DNA of 33,889 nucleotides from Chromobacterium aquaticum. Lineage in GTDB: Bacteria; Pseudomonadota; Gammaproteobacteria; Burkholderiales; Chromobacteriaceae. Positions 22,783 through 30,991 of this stretch are shown here, piece by piece. The stretch is from positions 1 to 33,889 of the forward strand of contig NZ_JAJOHW010000148.1 of NCBI RefSeq assembly GCF_021129195.1. Reading direction: 5' to 3'. The notes under the pieces are model-generated. The model did no database searches. It saw nothing but the letters and a program-made list of their open reading frames with translations, and was not told where the DNA came from. The translations under genes and the position numbers were made by a program. Position 1 is the first letter of the stretch. Every line of letters begins with the position of its first letter.

Positions 22783-23969
22783 TGCCCGCCCTCCGCTGCG
22801 CCCAGATAATGCTCCACCAGCCGGACCCAATAGCTGGCGCCCAAGGGCAGGATCTGGTCGTTGAAGTCATAGCCGGGGTTGTGCACCATGCAGCCGCCCT
22901 CGCCGTCGCCATTGCCTATGATCAGGTAGCAGCCCGGCACCTGCTCCAGCCAGAAGGCAAAATCCTCGCTGCCGGTCAGCGGCGGCATCTCCGCCACCAG
23001 CCCATCCTCGCCCAGCCAGTCCAGCGCCACCTGCCGCGCCAGCGCGGTGGCGGCCGCATCGTTGACCAGCACCGGGTAGCCAAGCTGGTAATCCACTTCC
23101 GCCCGCGCGCCGAAACCGGCAGCCTGAGCCTCGGCCAGCGTCTCGATGCGCCGGCGCAGCAGCGCGCGCACCTCGGGATTCAAGGCGCGGATGCTCAAGC
23201 GCATTTCGGCGCTGTGCGGAATCACGTTCGGCGCCTCCCCGGCCAGGATGGCTCCCACCGTCACCACCGCCATGTCCAGCGGCGACACATTGCGCGCCAC
23301 CACGCTTTGCAGCGCCATCACCAGCGACGCGGCCACCACCACCGGGTCCACCGCCTTGTGCGGCACCGCGCCATGGCCGCCGGTGGCCTGGATGCGGATC
23401 AGCGCGGTATCGGTGGAAGCCATGAAGGGGCCGGGACGAAAGCCCAGCTGGCCAGCCGGAAAACCCGGCATATTGTGCATCGCGAAGATGGCGTCGCAGG
23501 GAAACAGCCGGAACAGGCCGTCGTCCAGCATGCGCTTGGCGCCGGAGCCGCCATGGCCCTCCTCCGCCGGCTGGAATATCAGATGCACCGTGCCGCGCCA
23601 GGATTCGCGCCGCGCCAGCTCGCAGGCCGCCGCCAGCAGCATCGCGGTATGGCCATCGTGGCCGCAGGCGTGCATTTTTCCATCCACGCGGCTGGCCCAG
23701 GGCAGGCCGGTGGCCTCGTGTATCGGCAGCGCGTCCATATCGGCGCGCAGACCTATCGTTGGCCCCTCACCGCGACGCAGGGTGCCGACCACGCCAGTCA
23801 GGCCCAGTCCTTCATGGATCTCGTAGCCGCAATCGCGCAGGCAATGGATCACGCGGCGGCGGGTTTCCACCTCTTCGAAGCCCAGCTCGGGATGGGCGTG
23901 GATATCGTGGCGCAGCGCTATCATCGCCGGGGCGATGTCGCGAATGCCGGGCAGGACGCGGTCGTTCAT
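22779..23969 (-). CDS. M20 metallopeptidase-family amidohydrolase (hippurate/N-acyl-amino-acid hydrolase type)
   Basis: This is a 396-residue enzyme of the M20D group, whose members hydrolyse N-acylated amino acids such as hippurate or indole-acetyl conjugates. Metal and catalytic residues are visible: Cys102 and His104 in MHACGHDGHTAML, Glu136-Glu137 in FQPAEEGHGGSG, and His165 in AMHNMPG. Also seen are the dimerisation-domain GGHGAVPHKAVDP and a late His in CMVHNPGYDFND. ATG 23969 has AAGGAG in front and leaves out a 62-residue upstream run without family likeness. It overlaps the MFS gene and diverges from a LysR regulator, so a regulated uptake-and-hydrolysis unit is likely. Confidence 0.88.
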   Translation of the reverse strand: MNDRVLPGIRDIAPAMIALRHDIHAHPELGFEEVETRRRVIHCLRDCGYEIHEGLGLTGVVGTLRRGEGPTIGLRADMDALPIHEATGLPWASRVDGKMHACGHDGHTAMLLAAACELARRESWRGTVHLIFQPAEEGHGGSGAKRMLDDGLFRLFPCDAIFAMHNMPGFPAGQLGFRPGPFMASTDTALIRIQATGGHGAVPHKAVDPVVVAASLVMALQSVVARNVSPLDMAVVTVGAILAGEAPNVIPHSAEMRLSIRALNPEVRALLRRRIETLAEAQAAGFGARAEVDYQLGYPVLVNDAAATALARQVALDWLGEDGLVAEMPPLTGSEDFAFWLEQVPGCYLIIGNGDGEGGCMVHNPGYDFNDQILPLGASYWVRLVEHYLGAAEGGQ

Positions 23970-24098
23970 GGCGTGGTCTCCTTGGTAGGTATTTACGGCT
24001 TGCCGCACACTGTCGCGGCGACCGAAAACCAAGGCGACGCCGCGACAGCGACGACGGACAAGACTAGACGCAATACTTAATAGGTGAATAGATGTGAA

Positions 24099-24120
24099 AA
24101 AGTGATCGAGAACACTTTTG
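24099..24120. promoter_or_regulatory. perfect inverted repeat between the amidohydrolase and lysR genes, candidate operator
   Basis: AAAAGTG (24099-24105) and CACTTTT (24114-24120) form a perfect 7-bp inverted repeat with an 8-base spacer. It ends 20 bases before the lysR start in the 171-base divergent spacer. LysR proteins usually bind interrupted inverted repeats in such spacers. It lies closer to lysR than to the target gene, which would suit autorepression. Binding is inferred. Confidence 0.5.
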
Positions 24121-24140
24121 GTTGTCGACAGGGAGGAGAG

Positions 24141-25091
24141 ATGAAGCTGCAACAATTACAAGCGCTGATCGCGCTGGCCGACGGCGGCGGCATCCGCGCC
24201 GCCGCGCGCATGCTGGGCCTGTCCCAGGCCGCCGTCAGCAAGGCCTTGCGCGAACTGGAGGCAGACCAACAGCTGCCCTTGCTGCAACGTCACGCCAGCG
24301 GCGCGCGGCTGACCGAACCCGGTCAGGCGCTGCTGACCCATGCGCGCCAGATCTCGACGCAGATCGAGCGCGCTCGCGATGAGATGGACGCGCTGCGCGG
24401 CCGGCACGACGCCAGGCTATGCATAGGCGTCACACCCTGGCTGGCGCGCACCCTGCTGCCGGAAGTGGTGTTGCAATTCCGCCAACGGCTGCCGTCGATA
24501 CGGCTGGAGCTGTTCGAAGCCCTGCAGGCGGTGGCGCTGCCGCGGCTGCGCGACGGCCAGATGGACTGCGCGATCGGCCCATTGCCCGGCGACCTGTCCA
24601 ATCAGGAGTTTCACTGGCAGCCGCTGTTCAGCCACGCCTGCCAGGTCATCGCCCGCCACGGCCACCCGGCGTTGCGCGCGCAGTCCTTGGCCGAGTTGCT
24701 GGAACAGGATTGGGTGGTCAATTACAGCCCGGCCAGTTATCGCCAGGTGCTGAACGCGCTGTTCGCCCGCCATGGCCTGAACATCGCGCCGGAACGGCTG
24801 GTCTGCGCACAGTCGGTCGCGCTGCTGGCCGGCCTGGTGCAGGCCGGCATGCTCAGCTACGGCCCGGAGCCGCTGCTATTGTGTCCGGACTTCGCCGGCA
24901 AGGCGCAGGCCTTGCCGCTGCGGGAACGGCTGGAGGACATCACCATAGGGGTGATCGGCCGCCAGGGACGCGTTCATGGCTATGCCGCCAGCTGTTTCAT
25001 CGCCTGTCTGCAGCAGACGCTGCGCCAGCGCATGCGCTCGGCTCGGCCGGAGGACCGGGCCTTGGCGCGGATGCTGACGCTGCGGTTTTAA
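24141..25091 (+). CDS. LysR-family transcriptional regulator
   Basis: This 316-residue regulator has an N-terminal winged helix-turn-helix (MKLQQLQALIALADGG, AARMLGLSQAAVSKALRELE, LTEPGQALLTHAR) and a periplasmic-binding-like effector domain from about residue 90. The ATG at 24141 follows a strong GGGAGGAGAG site. It diverges from the amidohydrolase-MFS pair, which it probably controls in response to the substrate or product. Its C-terminus lies 18 bases from the convergent end of tamB. The effector is unknown. Confidence 0.92.
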   Translation: MKLQQLQALIALADGGGIRAAARMLGLSQAAVSKALRELEADQQLPLLQRHASGARLTEPGQALLTHARQISTQIERARDEMDALRGRHDARLCIGVTPWLARTLLPEVVLQFRQRLPSIRLELFEALQAVALPRLRDGQMDCAIGPLPGDLSNQEFHWQPLFSHACQVIARHGHPALRAQSLAELLEQDWVVNYSPASYRQVLNALFARHGLNIAPERLVCAQSVALLAGLVQAGMLSYGPEPLLLCPDFAGKAQALPLRERLEDITIGVIGRQGRVHGYAASCFIACLQQTLRQRMRSARPEDRALARMLTLRF

Positions 25092-25108
25092 AGCCCGCCG
25101 CGGCGCGC

Positions 25109-28100
25109 TCAATCGAAACGCAGGGTGTAACGCGATTCCACCGAGGCGTCGGTGCCGGCCCGCATCACCACCGACCAGCCCTTGCTCAGCTGGTACACCA
25201 TCTTCACCGCCTGATTGGCGCTGGTCACGCCGTACTCATAGCCCAGGTAGAGCTCGCGGGTCAGTTGACGGCCCACCGTCACCACCTGCTCCGCCGGGCT
25301 CACCGTGCCGTTGGCCAGCGTCTTTTCCTTGCGGCTGGACACGCCCAGGTCGTCGAACAGGCCGATCTGATCATTCAGCGAACCGGCCAGCATCATGCCC
25401 GCGGACGCCGCCAGATCGTTGTCGTCGCGATCGCCGCTCGCCGCCCGGCCCAGCACCAGCCAGGCCAGCTTGTCCTTCTCCGACATCGGCTCGTCGGCGA
25501 CCAGCCGCACCTTGGGCATGGACACCGAGCCGCTGACTTCCACCCCGGCGCCCACCGGCGACAGCCGGCGCTTGGCGCGCACATTCAGCAAGGGATTGTC
25601 CAAGGGACCATTGAAGGTGATGGCGCCGTACTCGATGTCCAAGTCCTGGCCATAGGCCTTGTAGCGGCCCTTGACCACGCGCACCTGGCCCTTGGCGCCC
25701 GGCGCTTCGCCGGGATTGGCGCTGACGCGCACCGAGCCGGTCAGGTCCACGTTCAGGCCCTGGCCGGAGAAGCGGAAGCGGTCGCCCAGGTCCAGATCCA
25801 GCGCCACCGTCAGCGGCATGCTGGCGAAGGCCGACGGCTCCGGCTCCGGCCGGCCCTTGACCAACACATCGTCGCCCAGGCTGGGCGCGCCGAACTTGGG
25901 CAGACCGATGCGGCCCTGGTCGGCGCGGATATGACCGGTCAGCGACAATTTTCCGGCCACCATCGCCAGCTCGGTGCGGCCGGACACCACCAGGCGGCGG
26001 TTGGGCCGGTCGAACACGCCGAACTTGCGCAACTCCACCGCCACGCGTGCGTCCGGGGTATCACCGCTGAGATCCAGCGCGCCGCTGGCCGCCACCTCGC
26101 CTTCACCACCGGCGAAACGCAAGCGCTCCAGCACCAGCTTGCGGCCGTCCAGCCGCGCCAGCAGGCTGCCGTCACCCAGGCGGATGCCGGTGCGGCGGTC
26201 GGCCAGCAAGAGCTTGTCCCCGCGTATCGTTCCCTGCGCCATAGGCTGGCTCAGCGCGCCGGTCAGCGCCATATTGGCGCTGATCTGACCGCCCAGTTCC
26301 AGCGAGGGGCCGGCGAAACTGGCCAGCGTCGCCAGCGAGGGCACGCTGGCGCTGACCGTGGCGTTGAGCGGGGTCTTGGCGTCGATGGCGCCGCCGTTCC
26401 ACGGCATCGAGCCCTTGCCCTGCAACTGGGCGTAGCGGCTGTCCAGATTCAGGTCGAACAAGGCGCGGCCGCCGTCCAGCGTCAGGGTGGCGACCGCGGT
26501 CTTCAGACCGAGCGCCACGCCCTTGCCCTTGTCGCCCGGCAGTTGCACATCGCCGCCGGCGCGGCGCAGCACGAACTGGCCCTTGGCATTGGCCGCCAGA
26601 TTCAGGTTCCAGTCGGAATCGAAACTCAGGTCCTGCTTCAGCGGCAGGCTGAGCAAGGGGCCCAGTTCCGCCAGCCGCAGGCCGCGCGCCGAGCCGCGGG
26701 TGCTGAGCGCGCCGTTGGCGCCGCGATTGAGCTCGGCCAGCGTGATGCTGCCGCCCAGCGCCGCCAATCGGGCATTGCCCACCTTGATCTGCTCGCCCAG
26801 TTCCAGCGCCACCGGCGCCAGCAGGCTGAGGCCGGGCCGGCCGTTCAATTCCAGTTTGCTCAGGGTGCCGGCCCAGGGGCCGGCCTCGCCGCGCAGGCCG
26901 CCGTTGGCCGCCAGTTGCAGCGCATACGGATGATCTGCCAGGCGGAAACGGCCATCCAGCTGCAAGCCGTGGCGCGCGCGGGTGCCGCTGGCGCTGGCAC
27001 GCAGCTGCTCGGCGCGGAAACCGCCGGCCTGCAGCGCCGCCACATCCAGCTTGAGCTGGAACGGGCTGTTCTGGTCGGCCTTGACGTTGCCGCTGAACTG
27101 CAGGCTTTGCAGCGCGATATTCCCAGGCAGCCTGAGCCGGTCCGCTTGCAGATTGGCGCTGATCAGCGGCGCCTTGGGCGTGCCGGCCAGTTCGCCCTGA
27201 CCCTTGATCACGCCGGAGAAGCCGGGACCGATCAGGCCGAGATTGGGCGCGTAGATCAAGAGCTTAAGCTTGTCGCCGATGGCGCCGTAAGCACCATTGG
27301 CCTGCAGCCGGTTCTGCGCCAGCCTCAGATCGGCGCTGAGCGACTTCAGCCGCTCGCCTTGCAGCAGCACATCGGCGCCGCCGCTGAGCGGCGCGCCGGA
27401 TAGCTTGCTGGGCGCGAATTGCAGCTTGGCCGCCACGCTCAGCGGGCTGGCCAGTTGGCCCTTGGCCTGCAGGCTGGCGTTGAGATCGCCGCTGGGCAGG
27501 CCGGGCTTGAACTTGGACGGATCGGCGCGGTTGAGCTTGCCGCTGAAATCGAATAGCTGCTTGCCATCCAGGCCCAGCTGGCCGGCCAGCGTCAGGGTGC
27601 CAACGCCGGCGGTCAATTCCGCTTGCCGGATCAGCAGCGCCGCATGCGGCGCCGGCGCGAAACCGACATCGGCCTTGGCCTGCAAGGTCTTGCCCTTGAG
27701 CTGGGCGATGATGTTCGGACCAGCGAGCGGGCCTTCCAGCGTCACCCGGCCGTCCAGGCGATCATCCGGCGCGCTGGCGTGCAATTGCCGCAGCCCCAGC
27801 TTGGAAATGTCCAGCGCCAGCTTGAGCTGGTCCGGCCGCACCTGGCCGGCCAGGCCGATTTCACCGTCGGCGATCCGCGCATGGGTGTTGAACAGTTCCA
27901 GCGCCTTGTCATCGGCGCGGAATTCGCCGGCCAGCAAGGACAGCGGCAGCTTTTGCTCGGACAGGGGACCTGCCTGCTCGTTGAGCAGGGTCAGGCCGCC
28001 CTTGACGCGCTGGCCGGCGTCCGGCTCGGCGAACACCGCCAGGCTAAGCTTGGCGCGCGGCCATTCCGGCAGGATGGCCTGCGGATTAATGCCGGCCATG

Positions 28101-28921
28101 CGCGCGTCCAGCCGGGTGAAACTGTTGAAGGGATTGCTGGCGAAGGGCAGCAGACCGCCCTTGACGTCGGCCACCAGGCCCTTGCCGGCCAACTCGCCGT
28201 CAAAGCTCAGCTGCAACAGACTGCCGCCCAGCACCAGCTTGGCCTGGTAGGGAATCTTGTCCAATTCGCCGCCGGCGCTGAGCTTGCCTTGCAGCGCGAA
28301 GGGCTTGGCGTCGGCCAATTGCAGCGCCGCCTCGGCCTCGCCCCAGGGCGAGCCCAGGCGCTTGAGCTTGAGATCATGGCGCCGGCCGTCATAGACATAG
28401 CCGGCTTCCAGGCCGTACAGCCGCAGCTTGGCCGGCTCCAGCGTCAGGCTGGCGACGCTGAGCTTGTCCAGGCGGATGGACAGGGGCAAGGCCAGCGATT
28501 CCGGCGCGCCGCCGGGCGGCGTGGCCGGCGTCGGCTTGACCGCCACCTTGACATGGCCCACCGCCAACTGCCGCAGCCACAGCTGGCGCTGCCACAGCGC
28601 GCTTGGGTTCCAGTCCAGTTGCACAGATTCGATGTCGACATCGCTGCCGGCGCTGCGCACGCGCACATCGCTCAACTTGAAGCCGTCCCACAGCGTGCCT
28701 TCGGCCTGCTTGACGCTGACGGCGTTGCCGCTAAGGCCGCCCAAGGACTGCATCAGCCAGGCGAAGCCGGCGCGGCTGGCGGTCAGCCAGGCGCTGGCGG
28801 CCAGCAACAGCGCGATCAGCAACAAGGGCAGCCACAGCAGCCAGCGCCAGCGGCGACGCTTGGGCGCGGCCGGCGGCGGCGGCGCGGTGTCGGGTGTTTG
28901 GGGAGTGTCGGTTGCGCTCAT
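25109..28921 (-). CDS. tamB: translocation and assembly module inner-membrane protein TamB
   Basis: TamB is a long periplasm-spanning AsmA-like protein, anchored in the inner membrane, that works with TamA in outer-membrane protein insertion or phospholipid transport. This one has 1270 residues. A basic segment (PKRRRWRW) precedes a single membrane helix at about 27-45. A long low-complexity, beta-rich body follows (many repeats of the LxLxG type), and the C-terminal DUF490 domain carries GQLRVVKGRYKAYGQDLDIE-like and SEKDKLAWLVLGRA blocks and ends VESRYTLRFD with a terminal aromatic. It starts 13 bases after tamA, so the two are surely cotranscribed. Confidence 0.93.
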   Translation of the reverse strand: MSATDTPQTPDTAPPPPAAPKRRRWRWLLWLPLLLIALLLAASAWLTASRAGFAWLMQSLGGLSGNAVSVKQAEGTLWDGFKLSDVRVRSAGSDVDIESVQLDWNPSALWQRQLWLRQLAVGHVKVAVKPTPATPPGGAPESLALPLSIRLDKLSVASLTLEPAKLRLYGLEAGYVYDGRRHDLKLKRLGSPWGEAEAALQLADAKPFALQGKLSAGGELDKIPYQAKLVLGGSLLQLSFDGELAGKGLVADVKGGLLPFASNPFNSFTRLDARMAGINPQAILPEWPRAKLSLAVFAEPDAGQRVKGGLTLLNEQAGPLSEQKLPLSLLAGEFRADDKALELFNTHARIADGEIGLAGQVRPDQLKLALDISKLGLRQLHASAPDDRLDGRVTLEGPLAGPNIIAQLKGKTLQAKADVGFAPAPHAALLIRQAELTAGVGTLTLAGQLGLDGKQLFDFSGKLNRADPSKFKPGLPSGDLNASLQAKGQLASPLSVAAKLQFAPSKLSGAPLSGGADVLLQGERLKSLSADLRLAQNRLQANGAYGAIGDKLKLLIYAPNLGLIGPGFSGVIKGQGELAGTPKAPLISANLQADRLRLPGNIALQSLQFSGNVKADQNSPFQLKLDVAALQAGGFRAEQLRASASGTRARHGLQLDGRFRLADHPYALQLAANGGLRGEAGPWAGTLSKLELNGRPGLSLLAPVALELGEQIKVGNARLAALGGSITLAELNRGANGALSTRGSARGLRLAELGPLLSLPLKQDLSFDSDWNLNLAANAKGQFVLRRAGGDVQLPGDKGKGVALGLKTAVATLTLDGGRALFDLNLDSRYAQLQGKGSMPWNGGAIDAKTPLNATVSASVPSLATLASFAGPSLELGGQISANMALTGALSQPMAQGTIRGDKLLLADRRTGIRLGDGSLLARLDGRKLVLERLRFAGGEGEVAASGALDLSGDTPDARVAVELRKFGVFDRPNRRLVVSGRTELAMVAGKLSLTGHIRADQGRIGLPKFGAPSLGDDVLVKGRPEPEPSAFASMPLTVALDLDLGDRFRFSGQGLNVDLTGSVRVSANPGEAPGAKGQVRVVKGRYKAYGQDLDIEYGAITFNGPLDNPLLNVRAKRRLSPVGAGVEVSGSVSMPKVRLVADEPMSEKDKLAWLVLGRAASGDRDDNDLAASAGMMLAGSLNDQIGLFDDLGVSSRKEKTLANGTVSPAEQVVTVGRQLTRELYLGYEYGVTSANQAVKMVYQLSKGWSVVMRAGTDASVESRYTLRFD

Positions 28922-28934
28922 GAATGCATTCGAA

Positions 28935-30677
28935 TCAGAAGGCCAGGCCCAGGCTGAGGTTCCAGCGTATCTTGCCGTCGCGCTCGGCCTTGGCGAAGTC
29001 GAAGGACAGCGGCGCCACCGGGCTCATCCAGCGCAGGCCGACGCCGTTGGCGCGCTCCACCTGGAAGCCCTTCCAGCTCTGGCTGGCGTTACCGGCGTCG
29101 GTGAACAGCGCCAGATACCAGTCCGGCTTGATCGGGATTTGATATTCCAGGCTGCCGGTGGCCACCACGCGGCCGCCCAGCACCGAGCCATTGGGGCCGG
29201 GCAGGCCCAGGCTTTGGTAATCGTAGCCGCGCACGCTGTTGGCGCCGCCGGCGCGGAACAGAATGGAGGATGGCACCGCGTCCTGATCGCTGGCCCATAC
29301 CTGGCCCAGTTCCAGCCGGCCGACAAAGGTGCCGTACTTGGGGAAGGGCGACCAATAACCGACGGTGCGGGCATAGCCGCGCACATAGGAGGTGGAGGAC
29401 AAGGCGCTGCCGACGGTGCCGGAAAGCTGGAAGTCCAGCAGCACGCCGGAGCGCGGCCGCATCAAATCGTCCACCGCGCGCTGGGTCCAGCCGTAGACCA
29501 GCTGCAAGGCGCGGGTGTCCTTATTCGACACGCCGCCGGCCTCCTCGCTTTCCAGCAGGTATTGCAGGCCCAGGCGCGCCTCGATATTGCCGCGAGTACG
29601 GGTGCGCCAGCCGCCGACATCGCTGCTGCGGGTTTTCAGGCCCTGGATATCGTCGGTCTTGAAGGCGCTGGTGATGGAATGGGAATAGCCGTCGGACTGG
29701 CGCGGAAACCCCAGGCCCAGCGACAGCGATTGCTGGTTTTTCTTCCAGCTGGTCACCAGCGAACCGGTATAGCCGCGGCGGAAGATATTGTAGTGGTCGT
29801 AGCCGACACGCACGCCGGGGCCGTCGCCGGAGTCGTAGATCAGACCCAGTTCCAGCTTCTGGCGCGGCATTTCGGTGACGTCCACCTCCACCGGCACCTG
29901 CTGGGTATCCGGATCGATCTGCGCCAGGTCGGCGCTGACCACCACATTGGAGAAGTGCGGCGCCTGCTCCAGCGCCGACTGGTAGTCGAAAATTTTCTTC
30001 AACTGATAAGGCGAGCCAGCGGAGAAATCGGCCAGGCCGGTGGCGATTTTCTCCGGATAGCGCTTCATGCCCTTGACGTGGATGTCGCCGAAACGGACCA
30101 GCGGGCCGCTGTCGATCTCCACCTCCAGCGTCGCGCGGCGAGTGGCCGGATCGATGGCGGCCTGGCTTTTGCTGATATGCGCCTTGGGGAAGCGATCGGC
30201 GGTGATCAAGCGCATCACCGCGCGCTTGCTGCTATCCCAATCGGACTGGCGATAAGGCGCGCCCATGGGCAGCGACCAGGCCTCCAGCACCGCCGCGTAG
30301 CGCTGCTGGAAATCGCCCTCAGCGCGGATAGGCCCGTTCAGGCGGATGGTGACATCCTCGATCAAGGCCGGCTCGCCGGGCTTGACCTCGACCACGTAGC
30401 GCCGGGCGCTCTCTTCGCGCACATTGACGCGCGCGTCGAAATAGCCCTCGGTCTCCAGCAGCTTGCGCGCGTCCTCCGGGGTGCTGCGCAGCAATTCGGT
30501 CAACAGCGTCTCGTCCATTTCTTCTTCCAGACGGCTGGTGACCAATTCCAGATTGTCTTGCAGCAAGCCGGACAGGCCGGAAGGCGCGTCTATGCGCACG
30601 CTGTAGTCGAGCTTGGCCCAGGCGGACGTCGCCATCAGCAATAAGATCAATGAAATAAGCAGGCGGGAGCTTGGCAT
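28935..30677 (-). CDS. tamA: outer-membrane translocation and assembly protein TamA
   Basis: TamA is an Omp85-family outer-membrane barrel that partners TamB. The 580-residue protein has a signal peptide (about 1-21, ending AWA), three POTRA domains in roughly residues 22-265 and a C-terminal 16-strand barrel ending in WNLSLGLAF with the terminal Phe expected for BAM substrates. The loop-6 motif VRGYDYQSLG is clear. The gene starts a two-gene unit with tamB and has its own 5' region. Confidence 0.94.
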   Translation of the reverse strand: MPSSRLLISLILLLMATSAWAKLDYSVRIDAPSGLSGLLQDNLELVTSRLEEEMDETLLTELLRSTPEDARKLLETEGYFDARVNVREESARRYVVEVKPGEPALIEDVTIRLNGPIRAEGDFQQRYAAVLEAWSLPMGAPYRQSDWDSSKRAVMRLITADRFPKAHISKSQAAIDPATRRATLEVEIDSGPLVRFGDIHVKGMKRYPEKIATGLADFSAGSPYQLKKIFDYQSALEQAPHFSNVVVSADLAQIDPDTQQVPVEVDVTEMPRQKLELGLIYDSGDGPGVRVGYDHYNIFRRGYTGSLVTSWKKNQQSLSLGLGFPRQSDGYSHSITSAFKTDDIQGLKTRSSDVGGWRTRTRGNIEARLGLQYLLESEEAGGVSNKDTRALQLVYGWTQRAVDDLMRPRSGVLLDFQLSGTVGSALSSTSYVRGYARTVGYWSPFPKYGTFVGRLELGQVWASDQDAVPSSILFRAGGANSVRGYDYQSLGLPGPNGSVLGGRVVATGSLEYQIPIKPDWYLALFTDAGNASQSWKGFQVERANGVGLRWMSPVAPLSFDFAKAERDGKIRWNLSLGLAF

Positions 30678-30941
30678 GGTCCGATTCGTTTGGTGTCGAG
30701 GCCATGGTAACGAAACTTGCGGCGGCTGGCGAGAAGCGGCTGGGCGGCTTCAAAATCGCACAGCCCAATCCGGGCGTTCTTAAACCAAAAGCTTAATTTA
30801 CATTCAATTATAATTCATATCCGCAAGCGGCAGCCATCCATTTTTCTCATAGCCGACCACCCACGCGCGCCATCAGGCGCAAGGCGGTGAGACCAGCGGG
30901 ATAGCTAATAGTTTTGCCGCCCATCATTTAAAACGATGCGC
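30678..30941. other. non-coding spacer upstream of tamA
   Basis: This spacer holds no convincing gene. The part 30780-30830 is very AT-rich for this genome and includes a symmetric AATTATAATT, giving a TATAAT on both strands. A matching -35 for tamA (minus strand) is not evident. It probably carries the tamA promoter, because lpdA ends at a terminator just beyond it. Confidence 0.4.
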
Positions 30942-30942
30942 A

Positions 30943-30972
30943 TAAAAAAGGGCAGACCCGGAGGCCTGCCCT
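30943..30972 (-). terminator. Rho-independent terminator after lpdA
   Basis: On the minus strand AGGGCAG (30966-30972) pairs with CTGCCCT (30949-30955) and is followed by TTTTTTA. It lies 20 bases after the lpdA stop and closes the pyruvate dehydrogenase operon. Confidence 0.85.
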
Positions 30973-30991
30973 ATTTCCTGCCCTGCCGCGC

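Noticed and set aside
24419-27403. A 994-codon plus-strand open frame across lysR and tamB
   Set aside because: It is out of frame with lysR and antisense to tamB; composition is typical of a shadow frame.
25109-28921. Repetitive-looking body of tamB as a tandem repeat array
   Set aside because: The similarity is at the level of beta-strand protein pattern (LxLxG), not DNA repeats, as expected for TamB.
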